Assembly: GCA_002221725.1 (NCBI GenBank)
Contig: NJFT01000176.1
Span: 1 to 64,000 of the forward strand
Reading direction: 5' to 3'
Length of the DNA stretch: 64,000 nucleotides
Source: Scedosporium boydii
Taxonomy: Eukaryota; Ascomycota; Sordariomycetes; Microascales; Microascaceae
Shown: positions 1-8,791 of the stretch, in pieces
How the letters are laid out: each line of letters begins with the position of its first letter
Numbering within the stretch: position 1 is the stretch's first letter
Position numbers and translations under genes: made by a program
The notes under the pieces: generated by a model
Seen by the model: only the letters and a program-made list of their open reading frames with translations
The model's database searches: none
What the model was told of the DNA's origin: nothing

Positions 1-75
1 AAAAAAGAAAAGAATAAGTAAAAAAAATAAGAAAAAAAGAAAAAAAAAAAAAGAAGAGAGAGAGAGAGAGAGAGA
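1..75. repeat. A-rich tract running into a (GA)n microsatellite
   Basis: The window opens with a purine-only stretch: A-rich to about position 52, then an uninterrupted GA repeat to about 75. It lies just upstream of the first open frame. Nothing else is visible in it. Confidence 0.9.
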
Positions 76-316
76 TGGAGAGATGGACTTGGAGAGACAG
101 ACAGAGAGACAGAGCTCCTTCTCCCAAGTAGACACCTGTAGTAAGCAAAATCCATACAATTCTTGTTGTAGATATTGCAAAGTGAGTGCCGACTTCCCCA
201 GCTTTCTTGGACAAGGAGTATTTCATCACATGCAGTCCGAAGTACACCCGAACCTCAAAAGAACCTTTCGAGGCTTCAATGGATCGACCCTGGTATATTT
301 CAGTGAAGCCCCAATC

Positions 317-1462
317 ATGTCTGAAAAGCTCATGACACAAGATGAAGCCGTGTCGGCACTCTTAGCCTACGCGTTCTCTGGCGCCATAGGTTCTCCGCAA
401 GGTAAAGGTGTAGCCTATGCGCTGATCGAATCGACTCCTACCGCCTTCTCCTGGTCGGCGGCGTTGGAGGACTTCGAGTCTACCGCGCCCATTATCCGAT
501 ACCGAATCAACATTGATAGGCGTTCAAAGGAAATCTCGCCTCCGGAGCCTATCGAACTCTCCAAAACGGAGCTTGCAGAGGCCATTCTTGCCGCAACCGG
601 TCAACATTTGGCCTCGTCGACGAGATTCACGGATGGCGCGCTAAGTATCTCGTACAAGATCACGGTCCGCGAGAATCAGGAAGTCTCATATATTGTCCAG
701 TTACGCCACCATGGCCGTGTCGCGTCTATGGACGCGCTCATGGCTTTGATTTCGAGAACGATCGACCTCGCGTTCCAGGCCTGCTGGCGAATCCAACTCC
801 CAGAACCTCATTTGATCGGCGAGCTTATCGCCGATGACGTCGATGGCCGGGCTGTTCTCAGGATGGGACCCGATCGACACTATAGCCTCAGTGGTCCGTT
901 CTCTTCTGTACGCGAGTACCTCCGGGGGTTTATCAGGTCATCACTCGTCGCTCTCGAAAAGCAACAAGGCATCGAGGAATATAAAGAGCAGTTCCTAGAT
1001 CGTATTAGGGACTTTGTCGAGAAGGGCCTGCAGAATATTCCCGCCGTCGTCGAGGATATACCCATCGTCACCATGCACGCAGACTTAGGCCCGCACAACG
1101 TCATCGTGTCCAGCGAGACATGCTCTGAGATACGAGCGATCATCGACTGGGAATTTGTAGCCAGCACGCCATATGCCTCGCTCTACCGAGTTATTGAGAT
1201 GTTTTTCCGTAAACCCGCCGAGAATGGATTTGGCCCGGAGTACGACGGCGCCAATGAACTCCGCGAGGCATTTTGGGGGTCTATCCCTGACTGGAAGGAG
1301 TGGAATCAGAGCGAGGCGACACGGGTGTTCCTAGAGTGGTTTCGGTTTGGCCTATTCATGAAGCCCCAGTGGAGACCAAAAGACTTACCCCAGGACGAGA
1401 TGCAGAGCTTTTGGCAGGAGAACATTCGGGTCGTTAGTACCATCTTGAACAAGTATTCATAG
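317..1462 (+). CDS. APH-family phosphotransferase (aminoglycoside/choline kinase-like fold), intronless
   Basis: A 381-residue protein if started at the ATG at 317. The same frame is open upstream to an ATG at 83, but that 78-residue extension starts in GA-repeat DNA and looks non-coding, so I prefer the internal start. The C-terminal half shows the APH catalytic loop HADLGPHN (Brenner motif HxDxxxxN) followed about 20 residues later by IIDWE, whose Asp corresponds to the metal-binding DFG-type residue. The N-terminal half (residues 1-90) is not recognisable. Fungal members of this superfamily are numerous and their substrates mostly unknown, so small-molecule phosphotransfer is a family inference. 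No intron or signal peptide is seen. A frameshifted gene follows on the opposite strand. Confidence 0.8.
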   Translation: MSEKLMTQDEAVSALLAYAFSGAIGSPQGKGVAYALIESTPTAFSWSAALEDFESTAPIIRYRINIDRRSKEISPPEPIELSKTELAEAILAATGQHLASSTRFTDGALSISYKITVRENQEVSYIVQLRHHGRVASMDALMALISRTIDLAFQACWRIQLPEPHLIGELIADDVDGRAVLRMGPDRHYSLSGPFSSVREYLRGFIRSSLVALEKQQGIEEYKEQFLDRIRDFVEKGLQNIPAVVEDIPIVTMHADLGPHNVIVSSETCSEIRAIIDWEFVASTPYASLYRVIEMFFRKPAENGFGPEYDGANELREAFWGSIPDWKEWNQSEATRVFLEWFRFGLFMKPQWRPKDLPQDEMQSFWQENIRVVSTILNKYS

Positions 1463-1696
1463 CGTAGGTGGCAAGCGTCGGCCCTGGAGAACTACAAACC
1501 GTGTTAAAACATTAATCAGTAGTCTATTGGTCCTACACACGCACTATCTCACCGTTGCTCACTGCATTGTCGTCGTTCATTTAAGGGGCGTGACGTTGCT
1601 ACTTCTATCACCTGGGAATAGTCTCTCCTCATCAGCCATGCAACTCTCTAGACACATTTAAGGAGATCTGTAAATGCACTCTCATTGATCTGTCAC

Positions 1697-2580
1697 CTAG
1701 TCTTCTATCCCCTGCCAGACGCGCTCTGCATAGTCCTGCAACTCGGAAATGCCCATTACAAAGTCCCCTTCCCCTGCAGCTAGATCCGGATCTCTTAGGA
1801 AGAGAAGTCCAAATGGCAATATTAATGGGATGTTGACGAAATCATACGATCTCGGGTTCGTAGGGTTTTGGATGATCAGGATTTCCTGGCGGCGGACAGG
1901 CCGTGACACAGCGGCCGCTCGTGTCGTAATGGTCCCTAGCCTCTCAGGAGTTGGTAGTTCTTCTTCCCACCTTTCTATAATGATTTCACGATGCTGGAGA
2001 TACAATTTCGCCAGAATCACAACTTCAACATCGTGGTTCGACGCAGAAAACCACCAATTCATACCAGTTCGTAACTGCGCCAGTGATCCCGAGTGTCCAG
2101 ACTCGATGACTAGTGTCGCCCAGCAGACCGGGCGCGTACGAGCTGGTCTGGAGCCTCCAGATGAACCTGCCTCACCGCTATCATTTCCTACTGGGTACGT
2201 AGTCATGCCCATCGTTGTCCAATGTGTTCTGAGGCCCATATCGCAAACCATGCTGAAGAACGGCATATAAAGCGCACCGTGGAGTTGTACATGGCAGAGA
2301 GTCGGAATTGCTATGACGAGTATTCTCCTGTTGGCGTAGTAATGAATCTCCGCCGGCGATTATCTCGCATTCTCTCGATCTCGGCAAAGACTTGTGGAGT
2401 GACATCTAAACCGGTTTAGTATGAAATTTAAATAGAGTATCAAATCCAGCTGCGTACCGGTGACGATGAGCATATCACCGGGAGTAAGTCAATCTGCTCG
2501 AAGAGCTCTTCAACATTCCCAAATCGCACTGTCGGGGCCTCATCGTCTTGCGGCGACGTCGAGGTAGGTAAACGTGGCAT
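1697..2580 (-). pseudogene. Frameshifted member of a large fungal family of unknown function
   Basis: Three reading frames on the minus strand carry consecutive pieces of one protein family that I recognise only as a widespread fungal hypothetical. The first piece starts at the ATG ending at 2580 and contains VEELFEQID. After a frame change near 2485 comes GDMLIVT, then a credible 52-nt intron (2406-2457, GTACGC donor, TACTAAAC branch point, TTTAG acceptor), then VTPQVFAEIERMRDNRRRR. A second frame change near 2355 leads to ILVIAIPT and, in the longest open piece (1697-2266), WATLVIESGHSGSLAQLR and a conserved IIIERWEEE. Family members normally read straight through these blocks, so two indels are inferred. 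Assembly error is the alternative. Possible nuclease-like (Uma2/PDDEXK) ancestry is a guess. Confidence 0.6.
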
Positions 2581-3038
2581 CGTCGCCAGGGTGATGCTGT
2601 CGTCAGAATCAAGATGATTGGGGTGAAGCAAGGAGGGATGCTGCTCAGAGTTGGAGGGAAAGGTTAACTCTTGAATCTTGACTAGCCTTGCTCCGACTCC
2701 AATGTTCGGGTTTGACGTCAACCACCTAACCTCACCTTCCATAGAGATATCAGCGCACTTTATCAGGTTGGAATAATTAAGGTAAGAAAGCACGCAGCGA
2801 GTAGACCGGAGAAAGTAGAGAGTAGAGACGGGGGAGCGTCGAGGCTAGAATAGAACAATCAAGAAATTATGAAATCGAGAATGGTGCAAGTGGATGCACT
2901 GATCTGGACTCAAATGAATCGGTCCATCAGGTTAAGGCGACTCCTTTCGATTGACGTAGAAAGAAAACTCCAATCATCTACCTTTAGCCCTACTTGTAAT
3001 ACCAAACTCCAGACCCAAGTTTAAGAGATCAAGATATT

Positions 3039-4553
3039 CTACAGAAGACCCTGCTTCTGCAAGTCATAGTACACCTTCTCCGGCATCACGTTGCCCTCGG
3101 CATCCTCCATCTGTACCACACTGCCCTCGTCCACCTTGTTCCTCTTTTCCTCCTTCTGTATCTTCTCCCAGAGCCTCAGCGCCTGGTCGATGTTTGATAT
3201 GTCTCGGAAGAGCGTGGTGTTCGTAATGCCAAGGCACCTCAGACCGTAAACGTGGCGCGCCTCGTTGAAGTGCTTGTCGAATGCCCTGCGTCCCATGTAG
3301 ACAAAGTTTCCGCAAATCTCGCAGGGGAACTCGACACCAAGACCATGCAGTCGATAGAGCCAAAAGGGGATAGGCTTGCCATCCCAAGCCAGCGGTAGCT
3401 TGAGGGGGTTGTAGATCCTCTCCTCGCCGTCCTCCTCCTCGCCCTCTTCCGGGGCCGCGGCCTGCTGAGTGCGGTCGGTCATGTTCATGAGGTTCTCCAA
3501 CTCCTGTTGTCGCTCTCTTTCCGTCATGCCCTGCTTGCGCTCGACATTGACCCTAGTATCGCCGCGCTCCGTCGACATGGCCGATGCCAGGCGCTTGATT
3601 CGATATTCTCGTTCGGCGACTGCCTTTTCTTTCAGTCTCCTCGCCGAGATACCCCCTGCGCCATTAGTCTTTGTCTCTTCCTCCTCTTCCTTCTTTCTTT
3701 GTGCGCGCCTCTCCGCTGCCTTGATGTGTTTTCTCCCCGTCAAATGGCTCTTGTAGACATTTTCGTTCTTGAACTCCTTTTCGCAGTCCTCACAGTAGAT
3801 GGCCTCTTCCGTGCTGGTTTGGTGGTTCGATCCATTCGCCACCCCGTTGACCTTATTCTGCCACCCCTCTACCTCGTCCTTCTCCCACGCCCCATCAAAC
3901 TCCTTGTCGAAGTCGGCTATGACCTTATCAACGTTCTCCAGGGGTCGAATGCGGCGCATGAACGACTCGAGGTAATCTGCTAGCTCTCCGAGGTATCTGA
4001 AGTATTGGTCCGTCAACTTGTCGTCCCTCTTTATGCCCCCGGTGCCAACGGCAAAATTATCAAACACCTCGAGGTACTGCAGATAGCTGAGACGTTTGAC
4101 ATTTGGTAGGTTGAGGTACGAATCGTGACATCCGTGGAGATCGAAAAAGCGGCCGAAAGCCTCCTCCCCGGAGAAGAGAGAGTCTATAAGATAGGGTATC
4201 AACTCTCCATCCGCCGTCCTTTTCGCGCGGTAGCGCAGCTCCGTGTTCTCAGCCTGCTCATTCGGGTATCGAGCATGGTGATCGCGAATGGCCGTCACCT
4301 CGCGGTAGAACTCTTCGAACGGATCGCCGCTTCCTATCCGTTGTATCTCGTTCGTTAGAGCGCCGTCTTCGTCGCGGTAGAGCTTGAGCAGCGTGGTGGA
4401 CTGGCTCTTGATCTGGTCTAATAGCTGCGCGATCTCGTGATCCTTATTTAATCGGTCGCGTATGTGCTTAGGTTCATCTCCGATTCGATCGGATATGGCC
4501 TGCTCGAGGCGTTCGAGGTCCTCGTGAATGTAGCGCTCGTCTTCTAAAAACAT
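3039..4553 (-). CDS. PRP9: Splicing factor 3a subunit 3 (SF3a60/Prp9/Sap61)
   Basis: A single-exon 504-residue protein. The start used is the ATG ending at 4553, giving MFLEDERYIHEDLERLEQ, which matches the conserved N-terminus of SF3a60. The upstream in-frame codons carry no ATG. Visible domains are the helical N-terminus, a first C2H2-type finger near residue 255 (CEDCEKEFKNENVYKSHLTGRKH), a Lys/Glu-rich linker, and the C-terminal Matrin-type C2H2 finger (CEICGNFVYMGRRAFDKHF, then H), preceded by the invariant PFWLYRLHGL block. SF3a60 is part of the SF3a complex of U2 snRNP and acts in branch-point recognition in the nucleus. It is divergently arranged with FAL1, another splicing/EJC factor, across about 400 bp. 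Confidence 0.96.
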   Translation of the reverse strand: MFLEDERYIHEDLERLEQAISDRIGDEPKHIRDRLNKDHEIAQLLDQIKSQSTTLLKLYRDEDGALTNEIQRIGSGDPFEEFYREVTAIRDHHARYPNEQAENTELRYRAKRTADGELIPYLIDSLFSGEEAFGRFFDLHGCHDSYLNLPNVKRLSYLQYLEVFDNFAVGTGGIKRDDKLTDQYFRYLGELADYLESFMRRIRPLENVDKVIADFDKEFDGAWEKDEVEGWQNKVNGVANGSNHQTSTEEAIYCEDCEKEFKNENVYKSHLTGRKHIKAAERRAQRKKEEEEETKTNGAGGISARRLKEKAVAEREYRIKRLASAMSTERGDTRVNVERKQGMTERERQQELENLMNMTDRTQQAAAPEEGEEEDGEERIYNPLKLPLAWDGKPIPFWLYRLHGLGVEFPCEICGNFVYMGRRAFDKHFNEARHVYGLRCLGITNTTLFRDISNIDQALRLWEKIQKEEKRNKVDEGSVVQMEDAEGNVMPEKVYYDLQKQGLL

Positions 4554-4953
4554 GGTTGGTTGTGGCAAACTGGAAAATGTGGTGGAGGGTGTTTGGAAAA
4601 ATCGCTGTCGCGCCTTCTCAAATGTGAAGAAGGCTGCTCGAAGTTATGTACACAGTGTATATCGTTTATCATAAATACTGTATCTGCGCTACTGGAACTG
4701 CGCAAGGCTTCGCCCCGGAAAGAAGGTGCAGCACGCGCTACGGCAAAATCATCTTGTATTTTTTTTTTTTCCTTCACCTTCTTTTTTCTCTGCACTTGAA
4801 CTCCTTCCCGCTTCAGCCAATCTCGACACGTCGCATTCGAAGGCATCAACCTAACCCATTCATCCGCTTCGATCACCACGCTTTTTATCGACGAGACCCC
4901 AAAATAAACCATCAGCTTAACCCTTATCCAGCGATTTTTCCCCAAACATAAAC
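4554..4953. promoter_or_regulatory. Shared divergent promoter of SF3a60 and FAL1
   Basis: The 400 bp between the two start codons must hold both promoters. It contains long pyrimidine tracts on the plus strand (a run of T near 4758-4770, then CT-rich sequence to about 4800), typical of strongly expressed fungal housekeeping genes. No clear TATA box is seen. A bidirectional promoter is inferred from spacing only. Confidence 0.6.
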
Positions 4954-6297
4954 ATGGCAGAGGGAGCTGGTTCTGGCGGCATTGACCGCAAGGCTGATGA
5001 GCGCATGGAGTTCACCACCTCCAAGGAGGTCACCGTCCACCCTACCTTTGAGGCCATGTCCCTGAAGGGTATGTGACCTGTTATCCTAACCTCTTTCACA
5101 TTGTGACTCCATCAAACTAATCCATTGTTCAGAGAATCTCCTCCGAGGCATCTATGCGTACGGCTACGAGACGCCCTCGGCGGTCCAGTCTCGAGCAATC
5201 GTCCAGATTTGCAAAGGTCGCGATACTATCGCCCAGGCCCAATCCGGTACGGGTAAGACGGCGACTTTCTCGATCAGTATGCTTCAAGTCATCGACACCG
5301 CCGTGCGCGAGACCCAAGCGCTCGTCCTTTCCCCGACACGCGAACTTGCCACCCAGATCCAGTCCGTCGTCATGGCCCTTGGCGACTACATGAACGTGCA
5401 GTGTCATGCCTGCATCGGCGGTACCAACGTTGGCGAAGATATCCGGAAGCTCGACTACGGCCAGCACATCGTTTCTGGGACCCCCGGTCGCGTCGCCGAC
5501 ATGATTCGCCGCCGCCATCTTCGTACGCGCCACATCAAGATGCTCGTCCTTGACGAGGCAGACGAGCTCCTTAACCGTGGCTTCCGCGAACAAATCTACG
5601 ACGTCTACCGCTATCTCCCTCCCGCCACTCAGGTCGTGGTAGTCAGCGCCACGCTTCCTTACGACGTGCTCGACATGACGACCAAGTTCATGACGGATCC
5701 CGTTCGTATCCTAGTCAAGCGTGACGAGTTGACCCTTGAGGGCTTGAAGCAATACTTTATCGCCGTCGAGAAGGAGGACTGGAAGTTTGATACCCTTTGC
5801 GATCTCTACGATACCCTTACCATCACGCAGGCCGTCATCTTCTGCAACACGCGTCGCAAGGTTGATTGGCTGACGGAGAAGATGCGAGAGGCCAACTTCA
5901 CCGTTAGCAGCATGCACGGAGAGATGCCTCAAAAGGAGCGTGACAGCATTATGAACGATTTCAGGCGCGGAGACAGCAGGGTGCTGATTTCGACCGACGT
6001 TTGGGCGCGTGGTATCGATGTGCAACAGGTCAGTTTGGTTATCAACTACGACTTGCCTAGCAATCGAGAGAATTACATCCATCGTATCGGTCGTAGCGGT
6101 CGGTTCGGTCGCAAGGGTGTTGCTATCAACTTTGTTACTACCGAAGATGTTAGGATCCTTCGCGACATTGAGTGTAAGTGTCTTTGGATATAAGTTTGCT
6201 TGTTTTGAGATGCTTGGGGACTGACATTCTCGACGCAGTGTACTACTCCACCCAGATCGATGAGATGCCGATGAACGTCGCGGACCTCATCGCATAA
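4954..6297 (+). CDS. FAL1: ATP-dependent RNA helicase FAL1 (eIF4A3-like DEAD-box protein)
   Basis: Three exons: 4954-5068, 5133-6173 and 6239-6297, giving a protein of 404 residues. All DEAD-box motifs are visible in order: the Q-motif region ([13 protein letters not shown]), motif I AQSGTGKT, Ia PTRELA, Ib TPGR, II DEAD, III SAT, IV region [15 protein letters not shown] and [12 protein letters not shown]. The C-terminus [18 protein letters not shown] is that of the FAL1/eIF4A3 branch rather than translation factor eIF4A. FAL1/eIF4A3 is the RNA clamp of the exon junction complex in fungi that have an EJC, and acts in 18S rRNA maturation in yeast. The last intron splits the Leu codon just before that C-terminus. 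The 3' region holds a further intron-like element (see 6464-6540). Confidence 0.96.
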
Positions 6298-7182
6298 GCA
6301 ATTGAAGAGACAGGAGAAATGAAAAAGAAGGGTGATATCACATTCGAGGGCGTTATGAGCTACTATGCTACAGGGGAAGAACTCTGATGATAGTTCTCGC
6401 CGCCGAGGAACTCGTCCTCAGGCCAGGTTAGCGCGTGGGAGGAAATGGGTGTTCCAGCATCCAGTAAGTCTCTTTTCAATTGTTCTCGCGCCTCTTAGGT
6501 CTTTCCCTTGTAAGACGCTAACATGACCGGCCCCCCTTAGACGAACCAGATTGTTGATCGCATCGCACCTTATTTCGATGCAATATTCAAAACAAAAAAA
6601 GGCGTCTACTAGGAGTTGTCGGGGCTACCGAATTATGAACTGATGCCAGGAGAGGACAGGGGCAATATGGGAGCAACGTCCTTTCATCTGGTGTATATGT
6701 ACTGGTACTATGAATGCAACTGAAGTCTTTTGCTCCGATTCCCGATATTTATTGTCCACAGCGGAGATCCAAACCTTTACACCCCGGGTTGCTGTGACAA
6801 TTACGATCCCTTACTACTGGTGCCGAGCTGCAAACTTAAGATAGCACAGGCTTCAACCCTCAAGGGCAGTCCCTGCAACGACTTTGAAATTCGACCCGGA
6901 GAGCTATGTCACCCAGTATAATGAAACCGAAATGTGTTAGAATACAAAAAGTTTGAGAACAAGACATGTGGAGACTGCTTTCCAAGCTTTCATCCGACTG
7001 TTGTGATATTCGAAAACGACAACCCATGATCCTTTCGACGCCAGATTCAGCACCATGAGAGAGAAAAAATACCGTAACCAACCCCAGTCATGACAGTGGA
7101 TAAAGGAACAAAACAGAAACGCTCAAAACCGATGCATCCTCATATCATAAACATCATTCCAACCTTTGCCGTCGATACCAGA
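6298..7182. other. FAL1 3' flank; no further gene seen
   Basis: About 0.9 kb separates FAL1 from the converging membrane-protein gene. The first 240 bp look like FAL1 3'-UTR with an intron candidate. The rest has no ORF with recognisable content and should contain both transcription terminators. Confidence 0.6.
6464..6540 (+). promoter_or_regulatory. Candidate 3'-UTR intron of FAL1
   Basis: A 77-nt segment with a perfect GTAAGT donor (6464-6469), a GCTAACA branch-point match at about 6517-6523, and a pyrimidine-rich CCCCCTTAG acceptor ending at 6540. It begins 166 nt after the stop codon. If spliced, an exon junction complex would be deposited downstream of the stop, which in fungi with an EJC-linked pathway marks an mRNA for nonsense-mediated decay. 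Transcription and splicing are inferred. Confidence 0.5.
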
Positions 7183-8791
7183 TCACCGACGCTGCTGCTC
7201 ATAGATGGACCTCGTGTCCGAAGCACTTGGCCTCAACGGCCTCTCGCTCTCGGCAGGTGACTGCATCCCCGCGCGATACGCCTCCAAATCATCCCTCTCC
7301 ACGGGCGATAGGTCCTCCATGGCGTATTCCTCCTCTCTCACCTTTGCCTTTTGCAAACTCGCGCCATCAGAGCAAGTCCCGCAACTAAACCTCCTCGCAC
7401 CGAGAGTAACACCTGCTCCCCCGGCCCCATCCAATCCCCCGCCCATAGTGGGAGGGACCCTATCACTTGTCGTAGTCCTAGAATTCAAGAGATCCCGCGC
7501 CGACAGCAATCTGTTCTTCCTGCTCGGCCTCGTCCCGACCGTCAGCGGCCTCTCGTACCCAGCCATGACGGCCACGTCGTCGTGCCAGTCCGTCGCGGGG
7601 GAGCTCGATCGGGAGAAGTTCGGCACGATGCGCATGATGAGGGGTTTTAGGGTCGGCATGCAGGCGCAAACTATGGAGGCGCAGATTTCGATCATGGACC
7701 AGTTGGCCATGCTGATGGTCGTGAAGGTGATGTCGCCGCGGTTGGGGCGGTCGGGGCGGTTGGAGTCGAGGAAGAGGACCATTCGGAGGACGGAGACGGC
7801 GCAAACTCTGTAGGTTCAGGAGTGCGTGTAAGAGAAGGGAACTAAGGAAATAGCAAATGAAATTATACTTGTTTGGGGGGGAAACAGAGATTGGGGGGTG
7901 GTCGTGGTGATATTCCCGATGGGGGGAAACTTGACTTACCCGAACGCAAGGAGGAAGACGGCAAGGAGGCCAAACTTTTGCTTCTTTGGTATCCTCAGCT
8001 TCGAAATGACGGGGAGGGGAAGCAAGAAGATTAAGAAATCGGTCGCGATGTGTAGGATATAGTTGGACCAGTATATGGACGAATCATGGCAATAGGAGTT
8101 CTTTCGGATAGAGTAGTCCCAAAATGCCTTGAGGGGGACACAGGAGACGAAGAGGTTGGTGAGGATATAGGTGTGGGAGATGGTGACAGTGGCGATGAGG
8201 AGTTTGGTGGCGAGCTGGGTGCGCTCGTAGGTGAGGATGCGGAGGTAGAGGCAGAGGATAGAGAGCTTGGTGAAGGTGAGGGAAGCGACGTAGAGGATGG
8301 AGCTGAATAGATTCGCCTGGGAACGGAAGAAGTGAGTGTTAGTAGGTTGAGAGTTCTTAATAACAAGGATACCCTCGACTTACTTGGAGATATGTTTCAA
8401 ACTGTTTGGTAGAGAGATACTGTTTGTGTCGTCCCAATCCTGCCTCCACCACTTATGGAGGGTATATCGTGTTAGTCCCCCGCTCCAACGCCCACTTACA
8501 TGGAAGCAGACTCACTTGCGATAGTCCCAGCCATCGATCCTATCACCCAAATCTACACCCTGTTAGAGTCCCAGCAATCTACTTCGCTCGCCGTCAGACA
8601 AAACTCACAAGTGACACGAGTATGAACCAATCCTCCAAACCTAACCTCCGTAATATTATACCTCTCGTGTAGAATCTGAGACCGACAAACGTGGCGGCAA
8701 CGGCGGTGGATATCACGGCGCATGGTACCACTGACTGGCCGATGTATTCGTCGGGGACGTCCATCACGTCGACCGTCGTGTTGTCCGCCAT
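7183..8791 (-). CDS. Fungal rhodopsin-domain (Pth11/SAT4-like) integral membrane protein
   Basis: Five exons: 8609-8791, 8516-8552, 8384-8451, 7940-8316 and 7183-7807. All junctions keep frame and use GTRAGT-type donors. The protein, about 430 residues, starts with a short extracellular N-terminus and has seven hydrophobic helices. Family hallmarks are LRFYTRGIILRRLGLEDWF near the first helices, FTKLSILCLYLRIL in the middle, and the loop between helices 4 and 5 with FWDYS and Cys residues. Helix 7 (ANWSMIEICASIVCACMPTLKPL) leads to a long hydrophilic tail with a C-terminal Tyr/Glu/Arg-rich end. Members resemble Pth11-type receptors in fold, but this one lacks the CFEM domain. Ligand and signalling role are unknown. 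Confidence 0.88.

Noticed and set aside
83..316. Upstream in-frame extension of the first APH gene
   Set aside because: It begins inside GA-repeat DNA and encodes no family-like sequence; the ATG at 317 is preferred, though not proved.
3469..3983. Long plus-strand frames across the SF3a60 gene
   Set aside because: They are shadows of a single-exon gene whose minus-strand product is unmistakable.
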